64,000 nucleotides of DNA, taken from the NCBI GenBank assembly GCA_019096195.1, contig JAGTXK010000038.1, forward strand, positions 124,001 to 188,000, given 5' to 3'. Shown here piece after piece: positions 1 through 11,710 of this stretch. The notes under the pieces were generated by a model. It saw only the letters and a list, made by a program, of their open reading frames with translations. It had not been told where the DNA came from and ran no database searches. The stretch comes from Boletus sp. NGJ (taxonomy: Eukaryota > Basidiomycota > Agaricomycetes > Boletales > Boletaceae). Both the position numbers and the translations under genes were made by a program. The first letter of the stretch is position 1. Each line of letters opens with the position of its first letter.

Positions 1-240
1 TAATCGTGTTTGAAGAGATCTCCGACGTCCATTCCTGTGCTTCAAACACGTACGCCACACGACATATGGTCGCGCAGAGACGTGGAGAGAGGATCATCGA
101 TTGTCGATCATTATCGATGAGTCTCTTCTGTCGTCGGTCGGGCAGGTGCGTTGGCGAGCTGACAGGATCGAACTCGGCAGTGACGACGTGCTGGTACGTC
201 GCATGCAGTACATAACGAACCAGTTTGCCATCCCACTGAA
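1..240 (+). pseudogene. possible second SDR relic, cut by the window edge
   Basis: The stretch around positions 40-110 resembles part of the SDR pseudogene that begins at 1151. CATATGGTCGCGCAGAGACG here matches CAAATGGTCGCACAGGGACG at about 1669, and the preceding CTTCAAA is shared. The local translation reads YATRHMVAQRRGERII, against KYAAQQMVAQGRGGRLV in the pseudogene. No long frame continues on either side, so if it is related it is an older, more decayed copy. The similarity is short and judged by eye, so chance is not excluded. Confidence 0.4.
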
Positions 241-1150
241 AATCAGCTGGTGCGTCGGCGCGTCACGATGAGAATTACGTCGTGATGTCACTGGCGAGGC
301 CTGCTATCCCATATGGTATTACCTCTTTTTACAGTATGTAATTGTCCTGCTCGGCTGCTTGGCCTGTATGCCGAATATGTTATTCGGTATACATGCATGC
401 ATGTCCGATTTATGGGCATATACGGGTTTAAGGGCGCTAGAACGGAAAAAACAGCTCCAAGCTCTAGTGGGAAATGATCACTGCGACTGCCAAGGACCGG
501 GTACTTATCTTGACGCGAAAGGACTCTGTGGCTGATTTTTTTTCCCAGCACCAGAACAATTACACCCTCGTGAACGTGTCCCACGGAACTACGCCATGGG
601 GCATAGCCCGCCGGTGGCGAGACAGCAGATAGCACAAGTACTTCTGTCGTTTTTTCAAGCCCGGAGATGCGTTCAGTCTCTCCACCTTCTAAATCCTCTC
701 AGGTTGACCTAACAAGTGACGCTCGACGCGTTTGCAACCTCGAAGCACACAATATGTACGAGTCGTCCTGTATCCGGAGTGTACCTAAGTATTTGGTTGC
801 CTTCTTCCCGTCTAACCAAACTCTAAAATTTTTTGCGCTTTTACTTTTCTCCCGTCGATAAGTACAAGTATAGAAAATTAAGGGCCGACGCTGTTGCGTG
901 GGTGCGAAACTGAATTAGAGCGAAGATAAGATGCGGTGGGACCTTTTTGTATATTTGAGGGCGCAAATGCGTTTTCCTTACGTAGCTGTCGAACGCTGTC
1001 GAACGGCCCGGTACTACAATGTGGGGCAAGACAAAAATTGGCTTGGCCAGCTGACCTACTTGCGTCGTTGGGCGTCCGCGAGGACGGGAGTCCGCTATCT
1101 AGACATGTACCATAACACATCGTGATCGTACTATCCTCTACAGCACATCC
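241..1150. other. no gene seen
   Basis: Only short frames without family resemblance occur on either strand. The last 100 bases before 1151 would have been the promoter of the SDR gene. I see no RNA gene or repeat here. Confidence 0.5.
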
Positions 1151-2434
1151 ATGAGTTCCTTTGGTGTCGCGATCGTCACCGGTGCTGCACAAGGCCTCGG
1201 TCGCGCCATCAGCCTCCGACTCGCCTCTGACGGGTTCGACGTCGTCATCAACGATATCGAGTCCAACAAGGCCAACCTCGCAACCGTCCACGCGGAGATC
1301 ACAGCCAAGGGACGACGAACGGCGGAAATCGTTGCGGACGTGACGGACGAGGCGCAGGTCAAGGCGATGATCGACCGTGTCGTTCGGGAGCTGGGTGGAT
1401 TGGATGTGGTACGTTGTCTTGCTGATTGAGCATCCCGACTCTCGACAAAGACCTGGATTCTGGGCAATGTACTCTGGTTAGATGATCGCAAATGCAGGAA
1501 CCTGTCGTGTGGGCACCTTGTTGGAAAGTGCGTGGGTGTAGACCCGTTGCATGACCGAGGATGCGCGATGATAATCATGTTGGTCGATAGCCGATTTGGA
1601 CAATTGGGACTCCAACTTTACGGTTAGCGTCAAGGGAACGTTTCTCTGCTTCAAATATGCCGCCCAGCAAATGGTCGCACAGGGACGCGGAGGTCGACTG
1701 GTCGCTGCCTCCTCCATTGCTGGAAAGATGGGTACTCATCGCGCGCCGTCCTAATGGCGGTTAATCGACCGCAGCACACAGGACACGCCAACTAGATCGC
1801 ATACTGTTCCGCCAAGTTTGCAGTGCGTGGACTCGTCCAATGCGCAGGTAAGTCGCGCCAAGGCGGTGTCGAAATGTATTTTCTCTCTTCTTTCTTGCTG
1901 TGTCACTGCTACGTGATATTTGATTCGGAATATGATGGTTGACGAGATATGGTCCGCATTGTTGCCACATTCTGAAAGCCCTCGAGTTGGGACGTCATGG
2001 GATCACTGTCGGTTCATATGCGCCCGGGGCTATGGCGACGGCGATGCATCAGTTGGTTGAATAGAGACGTCTTGGAAGTGGTTGACTGATCATGGCAGTG
2101 GAGAGCATCAGGGTAGCGAATGAGCAACGCGACGGGAGCGACAAGTTTTACGGGGGCGATTACTACCAGACTGTACGTCTTTGCGCATGATCCGGAGGGA
2201 GAAGCGTTGACGTAGAAACGTGGGTGCGGGGATGACAAGGTGGCGGACAGGTGTGCGAAGGGTTACCTTGGCAGGCCAGAGGACGTCGCGAACGTGGTGT
2301 CTTTTCTGTGCTCCAAAGAGTCGCACTATATCACTGGTGAGGATGGATTTGGGAGTAAAAACCGGCTGACGGCATCCAACTGTTGCAGGGCAGAGCGTGA
2401 GTATGCAACCCGTTGGCGGGAGATGTACACGTGA
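1151..2434 (+). pseudogene. short-chain dehydrogenase/reductase, decayed
   Basis: A classical SDR (NAD(P)H-dependent Rossmann oxidoreductase, closest in style to diacetyl/acetoin reductases) can be followed through the stretch. The N-terminus has the cofactor loop TGAAQGLG. After an intron at about 1409-1480 comes NAG, after a second at 1528-1590 come VKGTFLCFKYAAQQM and the catalytic serine in AASSIAGKM, then YCSAKFAVRGL carries the Tyr-x3-Lys pair, and PEDVANVVSFL with YITG marks the C-terminus. The line-up is broken. A stop codon (TAG near 1785) falls in frame just before the catalytic tyrosine whichever plausible splice is used. Another stop near 2062 follows MATAMHQLVE. The expected C-terminal DGGMY ending appears only in a shifted frame just before the TGA at 2432-2434. 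I therefore call it a host pseudogene of moderate age. An unusual intron pattern could rescue parts of it. Confidence 0.72.
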
Positions 2435-3342
2435 TCATTTAAGCTGTTATAGCTCTCGGTCGATGGGGGGGTATCATTGTCGTAACTGGGTTCGCGAAGA
2501 TGAGGAATATGACTGTGTACACTGTACTATGATTGATATGGGTTGTCCTGGGCAAGAACACTGCCAAATGGCGATGAAGAATGACGGGCTTGACTCGGAG
2601 ATGAGTCCGCGATGGATCGCGGACCGGGGGAGATGTTGAGGGTGGACTCCTGTCATTCGACACGCGGAAAGAGAGATTGATCGCAGTGGCAGATCAGATT
2701 GTCGTTGGGACAATCGCGGTAGAAATTGGGTGAACAAGAAGCGGTGAGCATAACGCCACTGCGCAGTCGACGGTTGCATAAGGAGATGATCGGGCTCGAT
2801 GACCAGCCCAGTGTTGAACCAGATCTCGACGGACATGATACTATATGATGAGCTATTCGGATCTCAAAGGGGCAAAATGGAAAGGTGTTCCCTGGATGGA
2901 CCAGCGCTAGTAAGCGGGAATAAGGCGATGCTATTCGGGGGCATGTGGTCGGTAACGTTCGGCAAGTTGCACATGGCGGGGTGGGCATAGGACGGGTATG
3001 CGGAAAAGGTTGGCGAACACGCGCATCTAGCGCGTCGCTGGTACGGAAGATTGGTGCGACAAGGGCATGGTGCGTGGAAGCGGAAATGAGTGAACTGAGG
3101 ACCGAGCAGAACAAGAGCTCGACACACGTTGCTACGGAATGTTTCGAGGGACAAGGGATAGAGTGATGTCGTGATGGCACCGTAAATGGCATGTTAATTG
3201 AAGATCGCCGTCAACTTATCCTCGACAACTCTTTCGCAAACGAACACCACACAAAATGTTCTCCCCGCTCTTTTAATTCCCCCCCCCCTCCTCCCCACTT
3301 TCTCTTCTTTTCCCCTTCCCCTTCCCCCTCACGTAGCTCGCA
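2435..3342. promoter_or_regulatory. intergenic region with CT-rich promoter tract before 3343
   Basis: From about 3272 to 3340 the plus strand is almost pure C and T, ending a few bases before the ATG at 3343. Such pyrimidine tracts are common core-promoter elements in filamentous fungi. The region 2435-3270 has no supported gene. A 179-codon minus-strand frame (2653-3192) has no recognisable family features. Confidence 0.45.
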
Positions 3343-6300
3343 ATGGCCGGTTTCCTGCGCAAGAAAGCTACCCTCTCCAGAAAGGTCACCCACTCTCCCC
3401 CTTCTTTCATTTCGTCCCAGCACTCCGAGCCCCCTCCGTCCCTTCCCCCGCTCCTCCTCTCCTCGTCCCTCGCAGATCCCGACCCAATCACACGAACTCA
3501 CCCTTTTCTCCCCCCCGCCGCGTCCCCACCCGTCCTCGCCCTCCCCTCCCCTCCCCCCGAATATCTCGCGCTTGACGACGTCTGGGACCCATGGAAGGCA
3601 TATCCCGACCCTCCTCCGGTGCATCGCTTAGATGGCCCGATCCGCCCCAGCCCAACCGAATTATCATCTCAGAAGCCTGCGCCACCACACCCGGCACGCG
3701 ATACCCGACCCGTGCAGCATAAGCCTCCGTCCGCACCTCCTCAATCTACTCGCCTCCCGGGTCCGTTCATTCGACCACATCTTATATCGCCATCTAACTT
3801 CCATCTGCCTATATAGCTAGCAATGCTTCTGCACATGTCCAAAACACTCGTGACCCTCCATTTTCTCGTCCAAACTCGGTTGCCACAGCACCAAGTCCGC
3901 GAACGCTGCCCGCCCGACAGGTCCATACCGTTCCGCAACCTGCCCCTCCGAAAGGCAACCCCCTTGGCAACCAGCTCCTCACGCAAAAACCAAGGCCCTC
4001 CTCTTCGTCATTCGCCCGCCCCTCCAGCCCTCCCGCCGTGGTTCGCGGACAAATAGCCCCTCCACTCAACTTCGACTTCGAAGAATCCTTATCTGCAGCC
4101 AACGTGACCTCAGTCGTCAATCAATTTCCTTCATATCCCCCACCCGTACGGCATCACACTTCTCCCGTACCTCCTTCGCAAGACGCGCAAATGGTCATCC
4201 CACATCCCCACTCGCCCAGTTCCCACCACCATCACCTATCGCCACAGAAGCCTGGATCGAGTTCCAGCCTTTCTTCTAACAGTCACCACACCGATGCCAC
4301 CCGGAGAACCAACGCATCGTACGCCAGCTCTACGTCAGCGAGCTCACTCCCCCCTGCTACCGAGGTGCGTCCACCTCTCCTTTTGTTGATCCTTTTGGTA
4401 TCTCGTAGCTTTCCATAACTCCATCTCCGGGTTCACTGCAACCGGCATCGCTAGTGCGAACAGTGGAGTTCGGTGATTATCCTGCCGACGTTCTATGCTC
4501 TCCCCGATAGTGGCGTCCCGGATTTCGCATACACGCCCGCTTTTGTTTGTCTCGCTTTGCTTCGACTCGCATTCACCATTCTTTACATTAGGTAATTGAC
4601 GTCAACACAATCCAAGACAGGCGCTTAGATCCCGTCGGCGCACCATTGAGCAATTCACATCCCGTCCGTAATCGATCTCGAACTTACATGATATTGTCAA
4701 AACTAACGTGTTATAAACTGACAGCTAAATGGCACTTTGCCACCCATCGACTCCAACCCGTCCCCTCTCACTTCACGTCCATTCACATCCTCCAACGTTA
4801 CCCCTCGCGTACATCGTTCTCCCACAGCCCCGCCAACCAGCTACCCTGAGCGCAACCGAACACTAGCGCGACAGACATCACACGCTGGAAACGTAGAATC
4901 CCACGCCCGTCCTCCAATGTTATACGACATGCTTCGCTCAGGAAACCCTGACTCGACGAGTCAGTTGCGCAAAGGACCGCTCATCTTTGCTGCCACGTCA
5001 GCTACGCCACAACCGAGTGTCGGCAAGACGTCTCTCAACGGGACTATGCATGTCCAGAATCCCTATCCTTCTCCCCCCGTCGAACACGCGTCTCTTGAGC
5101 CTTCCTTCCCACAACGGCGCAACGGCTCCATCTCTTCCGTGTTCCGGGGTGCCTCTCAGATCGAGGTCCGTTCGCAGGACGGTCACGGCCCAACCTCTCA
5201 TCCAACCGAGCTCCCACCTTTGGCCCGCAAGTCGAGCAAAAGTAGCTTGGTACGTGTGGCGCTAGAGCGCACGCCATCTGCTATCGCCAGAGGGGACGCG
5301 AATTCTGAACACGGTCGCCCACGTGTCCTGACAAAGACACGCCCTACTACCCCTCAAAAGCCAAGCCCGCCTCTTTCCCATACGGTCCTCCCTGAACCGG
5401 GTGATCCTCTACTCCTGGATGATGACCCTTTTGCGAGAGTTGAAGGCGTGAAGATGTTGAAGCCGAGGGGCCGGTCGTCTTCCCCTTCGATGAGCAGGGA
5501 TGGCGGTCTCCCAAACGAGGATGGACACGCCAAGCCGCCGGGTACCCCTCCGGTTTCAAAGGCAGTACTTTCTCCTGACGACGTTCCCATGACAGCCGGC
5601 GTAACCAGTCCTGAAACGACCCCACCGACACCGGTCACTCCTGACGATTACAAGATTGCGCGTCAGCAACGCCGGGGTCAATGGTTGGAAAGGGCCTTGC
5701 CACCAGTTGTCGCAGATGTCATCGCAAAGCAACTAGCCATGGATGAGGAGAGCGAGCGGGCGGAGGAACAGCCCCGTGAACCGACTCCCCCTCCGACGTA
5801 TTTCCCGATCATAACATTCATGTCAGACGCGAACCTTCTCCCAGTGCTTCTGTCGTACTTGTCCTATTCCGAGTGGCTTGCACTCTACAGCGCGAACAAG
5901 CAAGTCCGGGAATTGTTTCAGAGCAGAATTCTCCGTGAATTTGTCCTGGAACGCTATCTGAGTACGGTTGGGTATTCAAAGTGGAACTATGAGTGGGCAG
6001 AGCCACTTGCGTTATCGTTGAAGGCGAGTTCGGTACCATCTGTACGTCCTTATGATTACTGACATGATTTGTAGGATCTCCACAACTATCTACGAGGTGT
6101 AGCGATGCCGGCACATCAGTATGCTCGCCTCTCCGTTGCGTACTTGCAACCTAAAGGAGTGAACCGGGATGCCCCGACAGCTTCTGATGCGCCAGACATA
6201 CTTGCCCTCGCAAACACCACGCGGGCTTACACGCGACTAGTTCTCCGTCTCCGTGCCCAGGCTGAGTCCGAGGACAAGTACCTCAAGACGTTGCGGTTGA

Positions 6301-7458
6301 CCGAATCGAGCCAAACGACGAGCCCGTCACATCCAGGCACTCGTCAACCCAGTGTGTCCAGCCGGGCAGCGTCGCCGACTTCTTCCCATTCTCACTCCCG
6401 TAATCACTCCCATGCGAAGAAAGGGCGAAGTTCGAGTTACTCTTCCTCTGCAGGGTCGAAATTCAATTCACCCCTCTATCGACCAGGGCGCGCACCGGTT
6501 CTGAGGGTCTTTGTACCTTCGCCCGAGGGAGTTTGGTTATCTGATTCGGGCGTGGTGGAATGCGAAGCTGAATTGAAACGTTCGGGTGTTCTCAAACTTC
6601 TCCGGGTGGGCGACATCGTGTGGGACGTTGCTGTTGGGGACGAAGGAAACCTTGGTCGATTAATGTGGGATGGAGGCTATCTCGTGGTACGCCTTTCCTT
6701 GGATTCGTGTTGTAGAGCAGCTGCTGAGCCACGGCGTTTGCAGGATCTGGATTACAGATACTCCCGTATGGGTGAACTGTCGCCATACTTCCACAGCCTG
6801 GCGTTCTCTCCTTCGTACTTCCATCGCGTTATTCGCATCGGTAGTTCTGTGACGCACAATCCCCATTGCAATCCTATCGTCTACATTGACGTAAGTCCAT
6901 GGGGGTGCGAGATCGCGACTAATTTACAATTGCTGCAAGATCGAGCTCGAACGGAAACGTACGTATTGCTACAACCCCCGTTGGACACATGCTCATGCAT
7001 CACGCTTTACCACAGCCCGCACGGCGCGTTGCACGATGTGGTTCGATGGGTACACCGTTCCACGTTTACTATCCGCCCTCCTGTCCCGCCTTTGCAAGGA
7101 CAGGCCCACACCCGTTCACGTGCTCTCCGTGTTCCCATTCCCAACGCCGATGGATTCTATGTTGATTCCGGCTGGTATGGTACTGTCGTCCTCGAGTCGG
7201 AAGGGACGCACGAAGGTCTCGCAGATCTGCAAGCGCGCTGCGGGCCTGGCGTGTTCCCGCCTAGAGCGGAGACGCTTGCCACTAAGATGCGGAACGAAAA
7301 GGAGAAGGAGAACAGGCGGGTGTGGCGGATCTTGCGCGAAAAGAGGTGCGTGTCGTGTTTGATGCTGTGTGTGTGATTCCGGACTGATGGAAGACGGGAC
7401 TAGCCGCCCCGGTGAAATATGGCTCCGAGCCGTGCAAGTCAAGGAACGGTTGATGTGA
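3343..7458 (+). CDS. large Pro/Ser-rich protein with F-box-like segment
   Basis: My model has seven exons: 3343-3760, 3817-4364, 4725-6032, 6075-6686, 6744-6958, 7016-7345 and 7404-7458. Reading phase is kept at every junction, giving about 1160 residues. The first half is low-complexity, rich in Pro, Ser and Thr, and starts MAGFLRKK. Around 5790-6030 there is an F-box-like helix pair (LLPVLLSYLSYSEWLALYS) followed by a folded stretch (FVLERYLSTVGY). After an Arg/Ser-rich insert comes a well-ordered C-terminal half containing DLDYRYSRMGELSPYF, DVSPWGCEIATNLQLLQDR and HGALHDVVRWVHRS, and it ends ERLM. The intron before 6075 is very short (42 bases, or 33 with the alternative donor at 6042). 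I recognise the style of a conserved basidiomycete protein but not a named family. A role in protein turnover would be inferred from the F-box-like part alone. Confidence 0.72.
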
Positions 7459-7897
7459 ACTCTGAACAATGCTCTTTATGGTTGACTTTGGACTCGCTCG
7501 CCGTTGATGATTTGGAACTTGAGCCTACATGGCTCTTTTTTTTTCACGAATGTTGCGACGCATGTTCTTTTGCACGTTTCATTTTCGTTTGTTATCTGGT
7601 CGAACTCTGGAAGAGAAAGGGTGTAGCTTATCCACTTGTATTTTTCTACCTCGTTTACTGTCTTCGTTCCTTTAGTTTAGCTATAGATTCAGTTATGATT
7701 ACTCCCTACGGTACGGTTTCACGATTCCCAATATCATGGTTTGATTTTCTATGCACGTGACTCGTCGCGTCGCCGAATTGTTGTTGGAATATTGATTATC
7801 GACGCTCGTCTGCGGCAACCGTTTTCATAGCTCGTTTTCATCCCTGCAGCGGGTCTGTATCATCCCTTCATTAGAAAAAAAAAAAAACGAAGACGCC
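7459..7897. other. intergenic, 3' region and promoter
   Basis: No gene is seen. The stretch is T-rich after the upstream stop and has an A13 run just before the ATG at 7898. It probably holds the terminator of one gene and the promoter of the next. Confidence 0.5.
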
Positions 7898-8959
7898 ATG
7901 TTCCACACGTACATGTTCTTCGTCGGGATCTCGCTCGTCGCCGCGTCGATCTACCCGACCCAACCGATCCAGGCGACGGTATGGTCAGCGGACCAACCGA
8001 TGCGCGTGAGCTGGATTGAGGACTGGAAATATCCACAGCTGAGCGAGATGGGCAGGGTGGACATCACGCTGTGGTGCGAGACAGACGTAAGCGTTTTTCG
8101 TCCGTCTGTACGATGAAGGCTGACGATGCCCGATTTCCGGTGCCTGATATCTGATGCATAGACGTACCTCGTCCAACTCGCTTCGGGTGTGGATCCGATG
8201 ACGAAGACGGCTCAGGTGACTGTACCTGGGTCGGTGTTGAAGCAGGGATCCATGTAGTAGGTGTCTCTTTTTTTTTTTTTTTTTTACGGGGTGCGGTGTG
8301 GTTGGTTGTCTTTTTACCTTCACTGCTGCGTTTACCTTTCGCCTTTGCCTTTTGATGGGTGGTGGAACCCCCTCGGAGGAATCGAGATCGGGATATGACC
8401 GGCGAAGGCGAAGCAGGCGGGATGGCGGTGTTGGACAGTATCGAGATGCGAGATTTGCTGACAAAGTCTAAACGTTGAATGTGGCGCTGACGATCGATGC
8501 ACACTCTCTCTCCGTCGCTCAGTACGCTCCGGTTTACGACGAGCAAGCCAATCGATACGGTGAATTACTCGTCTGATTTTGCGATTGTATCTGCGAATGG
8601 GACGACGGGGTCGGTCACGGGTACGGGTGCGGCGAGCGGCGATGTGGTGTTGACGACACAGAGTGGGACCGGGACTGGGACCGGGATTGGGACTGAATCT
8701 GGGTTCAAGACGGTGACGGGATCCGGGTCTTGGACCACGACCACAACAAGCGCAACGACGCTTTCAAGCAGCCAACCGACGACGCCTTCGGGGGTCCCAC
8801 CACCCGGGCCGTCGGGGACGATACCGGGGGGCTGGTGTACCGGGACAGGGGCAACGCGCTGCGAATGCGGGGCGGAGAGGTGTGGATGTAGAGAAGCTCA
8901 AGTTTCGATTCGTGTTTGTGATTTGGCCAGTGTTGATGGGGATTACGATGGCGTTGTGA
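7898..8959 (+). CDS. secreted Kre9/KNH-type Ser/Thr-rich GPI protein
   Basis: The start has a clear signal peptide (MFHTYMFFVGISLVAAS). It is followed by an Ig-like KNH/Kre9 domain with VWSADQPMRVSW, VDITLWCETD and, after an intron at about 8090-8161, TYLVQLASGVDP. A second intron of about 260 bases ends near 8521 and leads to LRFTTSKPIDTVNYSSDFAI. Then comes a Gly/Thr/Ser repeat region (TGTGTGIG, TTTTTSATTLSSS). The family is typically GPI-anchored at the cell surface and linked to beta-1,6-glucan or general wall biology. The main frame runs on to a stop at 8967 without a hydrophobic tail. A shifted frame ending at 8959 supplies one (FRFVFVIWPVLMGITMAL), as expected for a GPI signal. So either a small intron lies near 8810-8860 or a frameshift has occurred. 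I prefer the GPI ending and give 8959 as the end. Confidence 0.7.
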
Positions 8960-9319
8960 GAAAATAGATTACCGTCAATGTATTTTTTTTTTGTAGCGCG
9001 TACTTGGTGTGTAGATTAGTATCGACGGGATTCGAGGATTTCCAAGACTCTTGGTGGTTCAACACTGCCAAAATAGACTATGATTGGGTCGAATGTTGTC
9101 GGCCACAACGCCGTTATCACCGTGATCCAGACAACGAAGGTCGAGGGTCTCGTCGATCACCGGGGCAAACGAAATGTGACGAGGACATCCCAAAAAATAA
9201 ATAAATAAAATTAAAGTTTCACACATCTCGCGTTACTCTAGGAAAACAAACAGATGAAAAAAAAAGACTCTGATAATACGACTGCCTCGAGGGCCGAAGT
9301 GATACATATGGTACGACCA
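8960..9319. other. convergent intergenic region
   Basis: The stretch lies between a plus-strand and a minus-strand gene end. It is A/T-rich around 9190-9270 (AAATAAATAAATAAAATTAAAG), which would suit polyadenylation from either side. No gene is seen. Confidence 0.45.
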
Positions 9320-11710
9320 CTACGACGAGCGTGGAATCATGCCCACCTCCCGCCAGTGTTGCAGCCAGAGTCGGACGTCTACGATCCCTAGCGCGTCTAC
9401 GCCGCCGTGCCAGTGCAACGTCGGCGACGCGAACAGAGCCTCGTCGTCAGAGTCGATCCGGGCGTGTCCAAAGATCCGCATGGGTAGCACGTCCATGGCC
9501 GCGGGATCCCTCGTGCGCTGAGCCTGGATGTGTCGGAGGAGCGTCAGCGCGGGGTCGTCGCGTGGGGAGGACGTGCAAGGGAGAGGTGTCGCGTGGACGT
9601 TGGCCTCGAGTTTGGCGGTCCATTTGGAGAAGGGGATGAGCGGGAGGCGGAGCTCTCCGCTGATCAAACGGAGGAGGAAGAGGGAGGAAACGGGAAAGGG
9701 ATGAGTGACGTGGAGATACGTTGATGATGCGTTGCGCATCTCTGCCACGGCCTGGGCTGCGGTGTGAACCGGTATCCAATGCACGACCTATGGTACCTAT
9801 GATCAGCGGAACATTGATGGCGATGATGCTGACGATGATGTGAAAGCAAGAACTGCCCGACCTACCTCGTCGACTTTCGGAAGCGCCCCGAATGCGATGC
9901 TGAGTTGCACGATCATGGGGAAATAAGCTTCTTGTCGCCAGCGTCCGTTCGCTGCGCCGCATAGCGGACCTGTCCGGACTATGATCGGCCGGAGAGGGGT
10001 CTCGGACGCGGCGGCTGCGAGAATCTCTTCGCCTACCCACTTTGACTCGCCATACACGCCACCGGCTGCATCGCATGCGCTGACCAGACCCTCTGGGGAC
10101 AACTGCGCCTCCTGCTCCCTTCCCCTTCAGGAGTGGATATGAGCGCGCTCTCGGATGCACCTTGTAGCGTATCTGTCGAGCTTATAAACAAGAGGCGGGG
10201 TGGGGTGGGAAGGGGGCTGGAGAGGGCGAAATCAATGAGGTTGCGGAGCATGCGAACACTGCCGTCGAAGATGCTGAGGGGTAGGTTATGGTCGTATGCA
10301 GATAACCATGCGTTATGTACAATATGGGTTACGGAGGAGAGAAGCTGCCAAGTGCGGCGTCAGTCTACCGAGACATGCATTCCGAGATCATAGCCCCAGA
10401 TACCTGTTCATACAGTTCTTGGGATAAACCAAGATGGCTTCGACGCGTGTCTGCCTCAAGGAAAGTCAATTTTGGATGACGAGCCAGAGCTGGGTCCAGT
10501 CCAGACGCTTGGAGTAATGCTGCTTGTCTGTCCACAACAGAGCTTGGTCTGCTTTTCATGCGATTGAGCGCATAGACTGATGTGACTTCGGGGCTCTGCA
10601 AAAATTGTGCTAGCAAATTTGAGCCAAGTAGACCCGTCGTACCGGTGATCAAGACGACGTCATCGTGAGGTGGGGGTATCGAGGGCTGATGCTCTGGAAA
10701 ATCAAGACTGTGGAACTCAACCATCTTCCTCATCTCGAGGCACCGCGTTAGACTCCGCTCAGTTCTCTGACGGAAACATGCCAGTGCGGTACGAGAGGCG
10801 AAAGTGGCGAGGCCAGCGATAGTGCGATAATGGTAAACGATGATACCTGTGAATTTCCGGGTGTCGGCTTTTGCGGTGCTTTGGAGAGCGTGGAAGAGTA
10901 TTATCCGGATGCGCGATGCCTGTACACTGGAGAAAGGGTGAGGGGAATGTTGAACCGATTGAAAAATGCATACCTATCTATTCCGTGGTCGAAGAGGTCG
11001 GCATCGTCATCGAGCTTCTTGCCCAACACGGCAGTTATGATGCCTCGCACATATATTAAGGACTTGTCGGGGCTCCAGATCTTGGGTGGTTTCACTGCCA
11101 TGTGTGCAGCTCGAGCTATGGTCTTGTAAAGTGCGTTAATCTCATGGTTGTATTTAGCCAGGGTATCTCGTCTGTTTACTCGAGCAGCGTCGAGAGGGGT
11201 ATAGCTGAACGGTTTCATAGGCGCCGCGAAGAGGATCATCTAGGATACTTCTGGTCGATATTTTGAAATGCATCTCAGGAACATAGTTCAAACCTCTTCC
11301 TGGACCCGAGCGTGTTGAGGTGCGAACACGTTCATACGTTCGAAGGTAGGCCTTGACGTGTTTGTGAGATTGAGCGCTTCGAATGGTACAAACTGGATTT
11401 ACTGAAGTTTATTCCTCGTTTCTTCCACTTGCTTTGTATCGTTTGGGTCGATCTTGTAACCATCCTCCAGCTCAATAAGAACACCCGCGTTGTATCTTCC
11501 GTGTCCAAACATGATTGCGGAATGCACTATCGGATGTTCTACGATGAAATTTTCTGGAAAACCGACTAAGACTACCGGTCCATGGGAACGGAGGCACGCC
11601 CATACCAAGAAGCACTGGGTTGGTCTTCCGAGTGGTGAACCGAGTGTGCGCCGACGAGCAGCATAGAACGTACCACTTCACCCGTGATATGTACAAAATA
11701 CTCGGTGCGT
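9320..11710 (-). pseudogene. adenylate-forming reductase (A-T-R type), N-terminus missing
   Basis: Reading on the minus strand gives, in order: the tail of an adenylation domain (NPVLENFIVEHPIVHSAIMF, NAGVLIELEDGYKIDP, FERMNVFAPQHARVQEE), a thiolation domain ending DLFDHGID with the carrier serine regenerated across the next splice (SVQASRIR), then the NAD(P)-binding reductase domain with ITGTTGLLGSNLL, YGESKWVGEEIL (Tyr-x3-Lys) and HWIPVHTAAQAV, ending at the stop at 9320-9322. Such NRPS-like reductases resemble alpha-aminoadipate reductase and reduce a carrier-bound acid to aldehyde or alcohol. Phases fit across several introns (for example about 11344-11394), so the part present is well preserved. 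The first 400 or so residues of the adenylation domain are not visible upstream, and only about 660 bases separate this from the next gene. It is therefore probably a 5'-truncated gene. Its substrate cannot be told. Confidence 0.7.

Noticed and set aside
2653-3192. 179-codon minus-strand frame upstream of the gene at 3343
   Set aside because: Composition is Ser/Pro/His-rich without any domain, it overlaps several equally long frames on the other strand, and no splice partner was found.
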